A DNA stretch of 5,813 bases, taken from the NCBI GenBank assembly GCA_007571185.1, contig RKRX01000074.1, positions 1-5,813 of the forward strand, given 5' to 3'. The DNA is from Oceanicaulis sp. GTDB taxonomy: Bacteria; Pseudomonadota; Alphaproteobacteria; Caulobacterales; Maricaulaceae. Position numbers and translations under genes: made by a program. Shown one piece after another: positions 5,747 to 5,813 of this stretch (within the stretch, counting starts at the first letter, position 1; each line of letters opens with the position of its first letter). Under the pieces are notes generated by a model that was not told the origin of the DNA, did no database searches, and worked only from the letters and a program-made list of their open reading frames with translations.

Positions 5747-5813
5747 ATGAACGGTAGTGCGAACAATTTGCAATGGCATAAAATCGCCGAAATTGACGAG
5801 CTGGCGGAGGGAC
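5747..5813 (+). CDS. Start of a divergent gene, probably a Rieske-type ferredoxin (partial)
   Basis: An ATG at 5747 follows a near-perfect ribosome binding site (AGGAGG at 5736-5741, five-base spacer), and 22 codons remain open to the window edge. The product begins MNGSANNLQWHKIAEIDELA then EG. A Trp followed by a hydrophobic/Ala strand and an acidic E-L-x-(E/D)-G turn is the typical opening of small Rieske ferredoxins and of nitrite reductase NirD-like subunits. The cluster ligands would lie beyond the window, so the assignment is tentative; the gene itself is well supported. It is divergent from an operon that already encodes two Rieske domains. Confidence 0.65.
   Translation, partial: MNGSANNLQWHKIAEIDELAEG

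Noticed and set aside
5597..5779. Upstream extension of the Rieske/glutamate synthase gene to an ATG at 5779
   Set aside because: It would add about 61 residues that do not look like the rest of the protein, overlap the well-supported divergent gene at 5747, and ignore the ribosome binding site placed correctly for the ATG at 5596.

Overview
The window looks like an alphaproteobacterial chromosome segment, perhaps from a marine or Hyphomonas/Maricaulis-like lineage. This placement is an inference from the fairly GC-rich codon use, the GGAGG-type ribosome binding sites and the gene families present; no phylogenetic marker is seen. The window has a worn, IS-rich left third and an intact, very compact redox operon on the right.

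Left part (1-1767). At the left edge a minus-strand reading frame looks like the first residues of a transposase. Next to it is a plus-strand frame with no start that may be the C-terminal remnant of a gene, followed by a 42-codon ORF with a good ribosome binding site. About 400 bp without a recognisable gene follow. Then comes the 3' two-thirds of an IS1595-family (ISXO2-like) transposase on the plus strand, broken by a frameshift and lacking its N-terminal part. The AT-richer stretch 1504-1767 holds two inverted repeats and consensus-like -35 and -10 hexamers at a non-standard spacing.

Right part (1768-5596, minus strand). Five genes are read right to left, and every junction overlaps, by 4, 17, 4 and 1 bp. 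In order they are: (1) a 540-aa Rieske [2Fe-2S] domain fused to the FMN/[3Fe-4S] core of glutamate synthase; (2) an 80-aa protein with two membrane helices; (3) a 51-aa protein with one membrane helix; (4) a 352-aa protein with six predicted membrane helices of the ferric-reductase/YedZ (MsrQ) type and a C-terminal Rieske domain; (5) a 257-aa membrane-anchored protein with a conserved-looking Cys/His segment. A divergent plus-strand gene begins at 5747 and runs off the window; its first 22 codons resemble the N-terminus of another Rieske protein.

Working model (inference): the heme-bearing membrane protein exchanges electrons with or through its cytoplasmic Rieske domain, the two small membrane proteins are accessory subunits, and the soluble Rieske-FMN-[3Fe-4S] protein is the oxidoreductase partner. 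The glutaminase domain and the C-terminal GXGXG domain of true glutamate synthase are absent, so ordinary glutamate synthesis is unlikely. The substrate and the direction of electron flow cannot be read from the sequence.
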